The notes beneath the pieces are model-generated. The model saw only the letters and a list, made by a program, of their open reading frames with translations, had not been told where the DNA came from and did not search any database. Made by a program: the position numbers and the translations under genes. 64,000 bases of DNA from Roseimarinus sp035271585 (lineage in GTDB: Bacteria; Bacteroidota; Bacteroidia; Bacteroidales; Prolixibacteraceae), in NCBI GenBank assembly GCA_035271585.1, contig DATERL010000043.1:1-64000 (forward strand). The letters run 5' to 3'. Numbering within the stretch: position 1 is the stretch's first letter; each line of letters begins with the position of its first letter. Positions 52,038 to 60,386 of the stretch are shown one piece after another.

Positions 52038-53834
52038 TTATCTATTCTTGTAATATTCATTCATAACATACCAAGCCTTTTTCTTTTCCCCTTTTTCGGA
52101 TAATAATCCTTTTCGATTATATCCATTTTGATAAACCGGGTGCATTCTTCCCAATGATTTGTAATCGAATAAAAGCCATGGGCAAACCCCACATAAATTA
52201 GGGGTATTATTGAACATTTCAAGCTGATCTCTGTAAATATTTGCCTGATACTCTTCCGTCCAATATGCGGCCTCGTCGCTTGGTCCATAATTGCTTCCAA
52301 ACAGAGCTTCTCCTCCAAATTCAGATATGAAAACAGGTTTTTCGGGATAAATTAACTTCCATTTCGTTTCTGTTGGTTTACCTTGCCATGGGGCATACCA
52401 ACCTACATATTCATTTAGCGCTATTATATCAGAATAATTATAAAGCGTATCCCAAACATTAAAGGTATTATTATCATACCCCTGAGTATTCACAACATGT
52501 GTAATTAATCGCGTGGAGTCGATTGCCCTGCATTTTTTGGTCAACTCAATTAATTCTTTGTCTCTGTTTGGGGTAAAGGAATAGGTTTCGTTCGAAAGGT
52601 TCCAAATAATAACGCCACAACGATTTTTATCCCTGTGAATCATTTCGTTAAGCATTGTTTCCATTTTTAAAGGAATAGCACTATTCGAAAACTCAATGTG
52701 CTGATATAAGGGCAATTCGTCCCACACCATTAAGCCCATCTTTTCGGCTTCGCGTACCATGTATTCGTTGTGCGGATAATGGGCAAGGCGAACCAAATTA
52801 CAGCCCAATTCTTTAGCGGCATTCAAAAGGATTTGTGCATCTTCTTTAGAAAATGCCCTGGTTCCTGAATAGGGGTTTTCTTCATGAATATTAACTGCTT
52901 TTAAAAAGATTGGTTTCTTATTCAATAGCACTTCATTTCCCCGCACTTCAATAGATCTAAACCCAATTTCTTCGGCAATTTTATCGGTTTCACTTTCAAT
53001 AATAATGTTATATAATTTTGGGTTGTACGGAGACCAAAGTTCAAAGGTTGAAGCAAATTCAAGTTTTGCCAAACCATTTTTATCCGACTTTATTTCAAAA
53101 GAACGATTGAGTTCGGGTATTTTAATTGTAATAATTTGTTCGGACTGAGTTCCGTTTAGTTGAACCCATGCCAAAACGGTGTCAATACTACCTTTTTTTA
53201 ACTGAACAAAGTAATCCGAGATATAAGTATCGCTGGTCTCAATAAGGTTGACCTGACGGGTTACACCTCCATAATTCAACCAGTCGTAGCCATTCCCGGG
53301 CAAGCCATTTCCTCTGCGATTATTGTTTGCCATCACAACAATACTGTTTGTACTCTCCTTAATTTTATCGGTAATTTCGAACTGAAAAGGGGTGAAACCT
53401 CCTTCATGACTTCCAATTTTCTCTCCATTTAAATAAACATCGGCCAAGTAATTTACGGCACCAAAATGCAAAAATAATCTTTTCCTTTTTTGAAGTAAAT
53501 AATTGAATTCCTTTTGATACCAAACAGTTCCTTCAAAATAAGTCAGCTCACACATTTGAGAATTAAAATCACCCGGAACTTTGAGTACCGGACCTCCTTT
53601 AAATGAATACTCAAAAAAATCGGTCTTTTTTTCCGCCTCTTTCTCTAACCAAACCTGCCTCCACTCCCCTATTCCCGTTGGATCAATAATAGCATTCCAT
53701 TTGCCATTCAAACTTTTACAATCGCGCGATTGAGTATTAATCATTGCAGTTTGTCCACTCGAATTTTGCACTAAAAAAACAATGAATAAAAATATCATCA
53801 TCCATACATTGGGTATTATCTTTCCTTGCTTCAT
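52038..53834 (-). CDS. Secreted GH2 enzyme, probable beta-glucuronidase
   Basis: 598 residues from the ATG at 53834, chosen because MKQGKIIPNVWMMIFLFIVFLVQNSSGQ is a clean signal peptide. Three GH2 parts: jelly roll (~45-200; YLADVYLNGEKIGSHEGGFTPF), Ig-like (~205-295) and TIM barrel. Acid/base Glu416 lies in WNLSNET and nucleophile Glu505 in ISEFGGE. Near the end is YNRKGLLSEKG with the NxK pair (Asn573, Lys575) that in beta-glucuronidases binds the uronic carboxylate and is absent from beta-galactosidases. So release of glucuronate, or galacturonate, from glycans in the periplasm is predicted. It shares an upstream element with the operon ending at 54100. Confidence 0.85.
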   Translation of the reverse strand: MKQGKIIPNVWMMIFLFIVFLVQNSSGQTAMINTQSRDCKSLNGKWNAIIDPTGIGEWRQVWLEKEAEKKTDFFEYSFKGGPVLKVPGDFNSQMCELTYFEGTVWYQKEFNYLLQKRKRLFLHFGAVNYLADVYLNGEKIGSHEGGFTPFQFEITDKIKESTNSIVVMANNNRRGNGLPGNGYDWLNYGGVTRQVNLIETSDTYISDYFVQLKKGSIDTVLAWVQLNGTQSEQIITIKIPELNRSFEIKSDKNGLAKLEFASTFELWSPYNPKLYNIIIESETDKIAEEIGFRSIEVRGNEVLLNKKPIFLKAVNIHEENPYSGTRAFSKEDAQILLNAAKELGCNLVRLAHYPHNEYMVREAEKMGLMVWDELPLYQHIEFSNSAIPLKMETMLNEMIHRDKNRCGVIIWNLSNETYSFTPNRDKELIELTKKCRAIDSTRLITHVVNTQGYDNNTFNVWDTLYNYSDIIALNEYVGWYAPWQGKPTETKWKLIYPEKPVFISEFGGEALFGSNYGPSDEAAYWTEEYQANIYRDQLEMFNNTPNLCGVCPWLLFDYKSLGRMHPVYQNGYNRKGLLSEKGEKKKAWYVMNEYYKNR

Positions 53835-53892
53835 CACTTTTGTTTGTTTTGTAGTGCTTTTTGAGTGCCCATTCAACATGTGTAGGCTTAAA

Positions 53893-53975
53893 ATACGACT
53901 ATGAGTTAAACATAAAATTAAACAATATTTTAGAATGCCCTTTTTATTCCTTAAAGATAAAATTAATCTATTAGA
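53893..53975 (-). promoter_or_regulatory. Conserved upstream element, copy A (GH2 gene)
   Basis: Read on the minus strand, this begins TCTAATAGATTAATTTTATC and ends GTTTAATTTTATGTTTAACTCATAGTCGTAT, 59 bp before the GH2 ATG. It aligns along its whole length with 59995-60085 upstream of the GT/GH130 operon. The TATGTTTA/TATGGTTA block sits where a -7 box could be. It probably contains promoter plus operator for a common regulator. Confidence 0.6.
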
Positions 53976-54099
53976 GTTATAAATATAGATTACATTTTCA
54001 GCTGCAATACTTGCGCAAGCGGTGCTATAGATTTTGCTTGGTAAGGCTAAATATTAATTGTAATTCACAAAACTAATTCGAATATCAATTCCTAATTCC
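53976..54099. other. Short spacer between the GT/GH130 operon and element A
   Basis: AT-rich, no gene or clear hairpin seen. Confidence 0.5.
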
Positions 54100-55581
54100 C
54101 TATTCAATAACAAATTTCATTTTATTAAACAGATCATTTAAATTAACTACCGCTATTCGTGACGCTATATCAGACATGGCGTAGGGGACAATTAGGGTTT
54201 CATTAAAAATCATACTACCGCAAGAATATATGACATTGGGGACATATCCTTCGCGCTCTTCTTCGGTTGCCGATAATAAAGGCTCATCTAATCGGGCAAT
54301 TATTTTTGTAGGATCATTTAGATCAAGCAGTATTACTCCAATAGAATACTGTCGCATACTGCCTACTCCATGTGTTAGAACCAACCAACCTTTGTCGGTT
54401 TCGATGGGTGAACCACAATTCCCGATTTGTACAAACTCCCAGGGCTGTTTGGGTTTCTGAATAAGAATTGGAGAATGCCAAAAATGCAAATTATCGGAAA
54501 ACATAATATAATTATTTTCACCATCTTGTCGCGATAGCATAGCATATTTCCCATTCACTTTTCGTGGAAAAAGTGCCATTCCTTTATTTTTCACTCCTTC
54601 GCCGTTAAGGGTAATAATATTGAACGTTTGAAAGTCTTTTGTCTCAATTAGCTGAGAAAGAATACTGTGCCCATTGAATGCAGTATAAGTTGCATAATAA
54701 GTTTCTTCTCCATCATCGTGAGTAAATCTAACAAACCGCGCATCCTCAATCCCCTTGCTTTCATTATATGAAACAGGAAATATTACACGCTCGCAAATTG
54801 CTGTTTCGTCATCAAATTTCACTTTATAGTTCGAGTCTGCCAGCCAATTAACAACGTTAATTGTCCAATGGTCAGTTTTAAAGTCGAGATTTATATAAAC
54901 TTCTTGTATGCTTAGTTTTAGTTCGGCATGAGTAAAAAAAACAGGAAGTTGGTTCATTATGGTCTGACTGGTTTCATTCCATGCTTTTAAGTCTTTTAGC
55001 TTAAGTTGAAACAAATCATTGTTATAGAATGGGTCGTGAACCATAGCAGGCGTTTCAACATATTCTGACACACTATCGAAATTGAATGAAAAATTTTGAT
55101 CTACTATTCCGCTTCTAAAAACGATGGATGAGATGTGCCCCTCTCCGGTTGCACGCAAGCTCATAATAAACCTCAAACTCCCCTTCGGAAGTAGTGTTTG
55201 ATCGGGGTGTGGAACAATAGATGGGTTGAAAAGTGCAGCAGATTCAATAGAATACTCCATGGTAAGATAAGCCCCAATAAGCAATTTTTGGGTCTTATTA
55301 ACAATGGTGTTTTGTGAAATATAGTCGGATATTTTGTCGTAGTGCCTTAAAAATTGCTGCTGAATATTTCTGTGGCGATCGGCAAAAAGTAGCAGGGTTT
55401 CCTGCAAAAGTTTTTCGCCCTCTTTTTTACTAAGTTTAAGAACACGGAGTATTATATTGCCTATTCGTGGCAATTCGCTCGGAATATGAGGTAATGCAAT
55501 TACTCGCGAATTATCTCCGGCGATTTTCATTTTTTTTCGCTTTACAATTTGTTTTAAGTCCATTGATTGCTTCATATTCAT
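54100..55581 (-). CDS. GH130-family protein, long form
   Basis: 493 residues, cytoplasmic (no signal peptide). The N-terminal ~100 residues are helical and charged. A five-bladed propeller of GH130 type follows, with AALFNPSIVPHPDQ, RFIMSLRATGEGHISSIVFRSG, the signature GIEDARFVRF (277-286) around the catalytic Asp, ALFPRKVNGKYAMLSRQDG and GSPIETDKGWLVLTHGVG. GH130 enzymes are beta-mannoside phosphorylases or hydrolases. It is the last gene of the operon and starts 4 bp after the GT4 stop. The long form differs clearly from the short GH130 at 56716, so the two probably act on different linkages. Confidence 0.85.
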   Translation of the reverse strand: MNMKQSMDLKQIVKRKKMKIAGDNSRVIALPHIPSELPRIGNIILRVLKLSKKEGEKLLQETLLLFADRHRNIQQQFLRHYDKISDYISQNTIVNKTQKLLIGAYLTMEYSIESAALFNPSIVPHPDQTLLPKGSLRFIMSLRATGEGHISSIVFRSGIVDQNFSFNFDSVSEYVETPAMVHDPFYNNDLFQLKLKDLKAWNETSQTIMNQLPVFFTHAELKLSIQEVYINLDFKTDHWTINVVNWLADSNYKVKFDDETAICERVIFPVSYNESKGIEDARFVRFTHDDGEETYYATYTAFNGHSILSQLIETKDFQTFNIITLNGEGVKNKGMALFPRKVNGKYAMLSRQDGENNYIMFSDNLHFWHSPILIQKPKQPWEFVQIGNCGSPIETDKGWLVLTHGVGSMRQYSIGVILLDLNDPTKIIARLDEPLLSATEEEREGYVPNVIYSCGSMIFNETLIVPYAMSDIASRIAVVNLNDLFNKMKFVIE

Positions 55582-55585
55582 TTAA

Positions 55586-56614
55586 TTATTTATTTTTTGT
55601 TTGTATAATTTGCTGATAAACATCAATATAACCATCGACCATTTTTTCGAGACTAAAATTTGACATTGCCCATTCACGGCAATACTTCCGTTTGATAGAA
55701 TCTATTTTATTTAAAGACTCAACAGCTTCGTCAACGGTATTTACAAGAAATCCTGTTTTAGTATCATCAATTAATTCGGGCATCGATCCTCTGTTAAAAG
55801 CTACAACGGGTGTTCCGCAAAACATAGCCTCGGCAACACTCAATCCAAAAGGTTCGTCAAAGCTAATGGGGTGTAATAAGGCAGCAGCTTCACCCAACAA
55901 TTGGTCTCTTTTTTGGGGACCCGAGTTGCCAACGTACACAATGTCGATATCGTTAACAAAAGGTTTTACTTTTTCTTTAAAATAGGCTTCATCTTGAATT
56001 AATCCTGAAATGATTAATTTTTTGTTTGCTTTTTTGGCAATTTGAATGGCTTCCCATGCTCCTTTTTCAGGATGTATCCGACCAAAAAACAGCAGGTAAT
56101 TTTTAGGTTTGGGATTAAAAGTAAAATCCTTGCTGTCTATTCCATTGTAAACTGTGGCCATATAATCGAGTTCAGCACTTCGGTCTGAATTACTAATAGA
56201 AACATAGAAATTGTTGCTGTTGTATTTTTTATATACCGGAATTATTTTTTGGGATGAAAACCCATGAATGGTTGTAAGCATGGGCGTTTTAATTAAGCGG
56301 GAATAGCTTAGCGGAAGAAAATCAAAATTATTATGAATGATATCAAACTTCGAAGCCTGCTCCATTATATTGCTAATATGCAGGCACTCCCACACTTTAG
56401 GATCGAGCAAGCTATCTTCGGCATAAGCTGTTTGCGAAACAAATTGCAATTTTGCCTCTGTATGTGAATTGCCCGTCGCAAATAAGGTTACATCTACTCC
56501 TCTTTTTATCAATCCTTCGGTTATATTTGAAGTTACCTGCTCCCATGGCCCATATTTCAAAGGCGGTGTACGCCACGCTATGGGCGCTAAAATGCCAACT
56601 TTCATTTTATTCAT
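55586..56614 (-). CDS. Glycosyltransferase family 4
   Basis: 342 residues, GT-B fold. N-domain: MKVGILAPIAWRTPPLKYGPWEQVTSNI with the acceptor loop, DIIHNNFDFLPLSY. C-domain with the nucleotide-sugar site: LLFFGRIHPEKGAWEAI, and the EX7E motif in EPFGLSVAEAMFCGTPVVAF, then GSMPELIDDTKTGFLV. A retaining sugar transferase using an NDP-sugar in the cytoplasm; donor and acceptor cannot be told. Lies between two GH130 genes. Confidence 0.92.
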   Translation of the reverse strand: MNKMKVGILAPIAWRTPPLKYGPWEQVTSNITEGLIKRGVDVTLFATGNSHTEAKLQFVSQTAYAEDSLLDPKVWECLHISNIMEQASKFDIIHNNFDFLPLSYSRLIKTPMLTTIHGFSSQKIIPVYKKYNSNNFYVSISNSDRSAELDYMATVYNGIDSKDFTFNPKPKNYLLFFGRIHPEKGAWEAIQIAKKANKKLIISGLIQDEAYFKEKVKPFVNDIDIVYVGNSGPQKRDQLLGEAAALLHPISFDEPFGLSVAEAMFCGTPVVAFNRGSMPELIDDTKTGFLVNTVDEAVESLNKIDSIKRKYCREWAMSNFSLEKMVDGYIDVYQQIIQTKNK

Positions 56615-56715
56615 TTTTTATTCAAAATACTGTTAATACATCCTGCATTTACCTTCGTTTTAGTAAAACAAACACTCTAATTGAGTAGAACTACTTTTAA
56701 CGAGGTACATTCATT

Positions 56716-57657
56716 CTACAGGGCACTTCTGCTATTTTTGAGACAATGATCCACCAGTTCCTCAAGGTTTGCAGTTCCTACACACATTACCGTATCGGCC
56801 GCACCCCAATAAATTTTCACACTTCCGTCGGATTCGGGAATTGCACCACACGAAAAAACAACGTTGGGTACATAACCCGTAATTTCGTAGGTTTCTTCCG
56901 GTTGAAGGATCCATTCATCGCCTACTGCTATTATTTTAGCCGGATTATGTAAATCGTGCAGCGCTACTCCAAGTCGGTAAACGCTGCCCGCCATGGTTGG
57001 AAATACGCCATGATAAATATTGAGCCATCCGCGCGAAGTTTTAATAGGCGTTGCGCCGGGACCAATTTTCATTTCATCCCAATGATATTGCATGGGCTTC
57101 ATTATCAATTCCGAATCGCCCCAATATCTTAAATCGGGTGAATAAGAAATCCAGATGGCCCAGGGCGAAATATCGGAGTGAGGGCGGTCTAAGCGTGCAT
57201 ACAATCCGTTAAATTTCTCCGGAAAAATAACCACGTTTCTATAATCGGCCTCGGTAATTAACGACAAGCGCTCAATGGACTGAAAATCCTTAGTTTTAGC
57301 TAGGCCAATTCTCACACCGTGTTGCGAATAAGCGCTGTAGGTGATCAAATACTCGCCTTCGATAAATACAATGCGAGGATCTTCTATGCCATAAGCTTCG
57401 TATGTTTTAAAAACGCCTTCGGTAGCAGGTGTTAAAAAAGGCTTCGGATCTACTTTAAAATTAAAACCATCGCTACTCACCGCTTTCCCAATAATACTTC
57501 GTCCGTTTAGCTTGTGAGACCTAAAGAGCATAATGTACTCGTTATTGTGTTTCACCATACCTGCATTGTGAACTGTTGCCACCGGATACGGAACATCGTT
57601 TTTTGTTAGAATAGGATTATTTGAATATCTTTTAATTAATTTGTTTTTCATTTTCAT
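56716..57657 (-). CDS. GH130-family protein, short form
   Basis: 313 residues, cytoplasmic. Five-bladed propeller: LIKRYSNNPILTKNDVPYP, FNAG-like VHNAGMVKHNNEYIMLFRSH, YEAYGIEDPRIVFIEGEYL (catalytic Asp region, ~88-102), VVIFPEKFNGLYARLDRPH, GPGATPIKTSRGWLNIYHGV and GYVPNVVFSCGAI. The GIEDPR form and length match beta-mannosyl phosphorylases acting on beta-1,2-mannosides or mannosyl-glucose/GlcNAc. Second gene of the operon, 12 bp after the fusion glycosyltransferase. Confidence 0.9.
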   Translation of the reverse strand: MKMKNKLIKRYSNNPILTKNDVPYPVATVHNAGMVKHNNEYIMLFRSHKLNGRSIIGKAVSSDGFNFKVDPKPFLTPATEGVFKTYEAYGIEDPRIVFIEGEYLITYSAYSQHGVRIGLAKTKDFQSIERLSLITEADYRNVVIFPEKFNGLYARLDRPHSDISPWAIWISYSPDLRYWGDSELIMKPMQYHWDEMKIGPGATPIKTSRGWLNIYHGVFPTMAGSVYRLGVALHDLHNPAKIIAVGDEWILQPEETYEITGYVPNVVFSCGAIPESDGSVKIYWGAADTVMCVGTANLEELVDHCLKNSRSAL

Positions 57658-57669
57658 TTGGGTTTTATT

Positions 57670-59904
57670 TTATTCTTTACGGTAATAATCTTCATGCGCT
57701 TTCAGCACATTTAAATATGAAATTAGATAAGCTAAAGTACTCTCGGCACCTTGATTCTGGTTTACGCCATAACTTTCAAGGCCATCAAAACAACCCTTTG
57801 TTTCGTGGTTAAAGAGATTCATTCGTAAATCATTTTCACCTAAAAACCATTTGAATGATTTAAACAGCTTACTCAAATAGTTTTTGTCGTTGCTTACATT
57901 ATATGCCTGTCTGAACATTAAAACCATCGCCATGGCATCAATTGGCTGCTGTGCAAACACAGAGCGATCGCTATTCTTTCTGAACCATTTTTCGTTTCCA
58001 ATAACCGATAAATACCCATTACTCATGGTTTGGCTGATTAGAAAATTCATTGAATCGAAGGCAACTTCCCTAACTTGGTCTTCATTCAAAATTTCTGTTG
58101 CATGTAGCATTGCTAGTGGGAGTATTGCATTATCGTAAGCCAGTAAATCTTCAAACCAATTCCAATTATCATGGGTATTTGCCTGGTAATGATCAATTAG
58201 AACGTGCGCTAGTTTCCTCAGTTTTTCAATCATAATATCGTCCGACATGTTACTTCTCAAATAGTGGCAAATGCCAATTATAGTATTGGCAATACTTCGT
58301 ATCGATTTTAAATTATCAAAAACCGGTATGGACTCGTTAAATATAAGTCGCCCAATTTGATAGTACGAGGCATTGGGTGAATTATCAAGCATATATCCAA
58401 TTGCCCAAATTGTTCTTCCAAAAGAATCTTCGGAGCCTACCTCGTCTAAAAACTGTCTGCTATAACTTAAAAAATTTCTGAAGCTGCCATCAGGGTTTTG
58501 CATGTAATAAATGTAGCTTAGATAAATTGAACACAACTTAAGTGCGGAGGTATCTTTTTTAACTTTATAGGTCATTAGGGCCATCAATAAAGCCCTGGAA
58601 TTATCATCTAAGCAATATCCCTCTTTAAAATTGGGTATTCCAAACTTTGCATGTTGAATAATGCCAGTATCGTCGGTAAGGCGTTTTATATGCTCAATTG
58701 AAAATGTGGGTAAAAGCGAGATATCGAAGGGAACAAGCTCCTTCTTTTCAATTTTAATATCTTCTTCAACCACTTGTTCAACTACGTCGTTGTAAATTGA
58801 ACCAATTTTTGGCCAAGTTATCTTTCTGCCATGCTCAAATGCCTTTTTTCGAATGGCCAATCGTTTTTCAGGATGATCAAGCAGATCAATTAAAACGTTC
58901 GACAGCCCATCGGTGTCGCCAAAATCGAAAAGAAGCCCCCTTCCCTTGCTCAATAGTTCAGTGGCGTGCCAGTAAGGAGTTGAGACTACTGCTGAGCCAG
59001 CCCCCACGGCATAAGCAAGTGTTCCACTAGTTATTTGCGCCTCGTTAAGGTAGGGTGTAATGTAAATATCGGAGGCATACAAATACTTAAAAAGCTCTTT
59101 TTGTGTTGTAAATTCGTTGAGCAAAACAACATTTTTCTCCAGTTTCAAATCTTCAACAAGCTGGGTTAAATATAAGCGGTACTCTTCGCCCGAATGCCTA
59201 ACAACGTTGGGATGTGTTTTGCCCAGCACAATATAAAGCACATCGGGGTGTTTTTCAACCACCTTGAGCAATGCTTGTATGGCTACCTCAATACCTTTGT
59301 TCCGACCAACAAACCCAAATGTAAGCAGCACCTTTTTCTTTTCGAGCTTAAACTCTTTTTTAACCTCTTCCTGAATATATCGAAAGTTGGGCACACCATG
59401 CTCTATATAGGCAATTTTTTCTTTTGGAATACCATATATTTCAATCAGCATTTCTATTGCTTTATGACTCATAACCACCACCCTATTGGCCATTTTACAA
59501 ATGCGTTGTAAAATTTCTTTCTGGGCGTACGTTGGAATTTGCATAACGGTATGCAGCGTTACAATTAGAGGCATATCCAGCTGATGGAGCAAGGGCAGAA
59601 TATAAACGCCATCTTGTCCACCAAAAACACCAAATTCATGCTGCAATATGCAACAATCTGCACCACTTATATTTATAGCCTTGGCAGCAGCCAAATAATC
59701 TTCCTGAAACTCCTGTCTTATCGTAAACTTAACTTCTTCGGGATAGCTTAGTTCCTGATCGAAATCGTTGATGGCTACAATAAAACTCTTTTCATGATGA
59801 GGCTCGTCAATGTCGGAAGCAAGCATAGAATTGAATAGGTTTTGGGTAAATGTTCCAATACCACATTGACGAGGTGGATAGGTTGCAATGTACGCATTTT
59901 TCAT
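57670..59904 (-). CDS. Glycosyltransferase family 4 fused to an alpha-helical toroid domain
   Basis: 744 residues, first gene of the operon. N-terminal GT4 (1-~380): ATYPPRQCGIGTFTQNLFNSM, VTLHTVMQIPTYAQKEI, LLTFGFVGRNKGIEVAIQAL, and TSGTLAYAVGAGSAVVSTPYWHATELL, where the usual EX7E first Glu is not conserved. After a linker (~380-410), residues ~415-744 are helical with acidic loop motifs GYCLDDNSRALL, GSEDSFGRTIWAIGYML, NWFEDLLAYDNAILPLAML and NQNQGAESTLAYLISYL, typical of (alpha/alpha)6 toroids such as epimerases or glycosidases. A single chain thus joins synthesis with trimming or sensing; inference only. Confidence 0.88.
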   Translation of the reverse strand: MKNAYIATYPPRQCGIGTFTQNLFNSMLASDIDEPHHEKSFIVAINDFDQELSYPEEVKFTIRQEFQEDYLAAAKAINISGADCCILQHEFGVFGGQDGVYILPLLHQLDMPLIVTLHTVMQIPTYAQKEILQRICKMANRVVVMSHKAIEMLIEIYGIPKEKIAYIEHGVPNFRYIQEEVKKEFKLEKKKVLLTFGFVGRNKGIEVAIQALLKVVEKHPDVLYIVLGKTHPNVVRHSGEEYRLYLTQLVEDLKLEKNVVLLNEFTTQKELFKYLYASDIYITPYLNEAQITSGTLAYAVGAGSAVVSTPYWHATELLSKGRGLLFDFGDTDGLSNVLIDLLDHPEKRLAIRKKAFEHGRKITWPKIGSIYNDVVEQVVEEDIKIEKKELVPFDISLLPTFSIEHIKRLTDDTGIIQHAKFGIPNFKEGYCLDDNSRALLMALMTYKVKKDTSALKLCSIYLSYIYYMQNPDGSFRNFLSYSRQFLDEVGSEDSFGRTIWAIGYMLDNSPNASYYQIGRLIFNESIPVFDNLKSIRSIANTIIGICHYLRSNMSDDIMIEKLRKLAHVLIDHYQANTHDNWNWFEDLLAYDNAILPLAMLHATEILNEDQVREVAFDSMNFLISQTMSNGYLSVIGNEKWFRKNSDRSVFAQQPIDAMAMVLMFRQAYNVSNDKNYLSKLFKSFKWFLGENDLRMNLFNHETKGCFDGLESYGVNQNQGAESTLAYLISYLNVLKAHEDYYRKE

Positions 59905-59994
59905 GTGTATATATTTTTAGATATAAGTAAATCAATGTTTTAATGAATGGACTTAACTTACATTAGGGTTTACACACCCATGTCTTGTCCTAGG

Positions 59995-60085
59995 ATACGA
60001 CTACAGGTTAACCATACAATTAAACTGCATTATTGAAGATACTATTAGGAATTTTACACTTTAGCGATAAATGAAATCTATTAGA
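59995..60085 (-). promoter_or_regulatory. Conserved upstream element, copy B (GT/GH130 operon)
   Basis: On the minus strand it begins TCTAATAGATTTCATTTATC and ends GTTTAATTGTATGGTTAACC followed by TGTAGTCGTAT, 90 bp before the ATG at 59904. Shared blocks with copy A at 53893-53975: TCTAATAGATT, ATTTATC/TTTTATC, GTTTAATT, TATGGTTAAC/TATGTTTAAC and TAGTCGTAT. GGTTAACC (60007-60014) is itself palindromic. Confidence 0.6.
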
Positions 60086-60386
60086 ATAGTAGCCGATCAC
60101 GAGCATCATTCTTGTAAAGATACACCAAACTTAATGTTTTGGCAAAAAATTAAGATATAAACCTAAAACACAATACCTTATAATCGCCCGTCAAGAACTG
60201 ACAGTTTTTGTCTTTCGTTATATTGGGGCAAAATGCAATTCGCCCGTGTTAAATTTGCCCTTCAATTTTTAATCAAGGGCATTTGCAATCATTTCACTCC
60301 GTTTTCTATTCCTTCGATATTATTTGGCTTTTAAAATGAAAAGCAGTTAAACGAATTGGCCGAATGGGTAAAAACGAAAGGAAGGC
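60086..60386. other. Intergenic region downstream of the giant surface protein
   Basis: About 300 bp. The one structure is GCCCTT (60257-60262) / AAGGGC (60275-60280), a hairpin that could end the giant gene's transcript on the minus strand, though no long T run follows. No gene and no detached sorting domain was found in any frame here. Confidence 0.45.
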
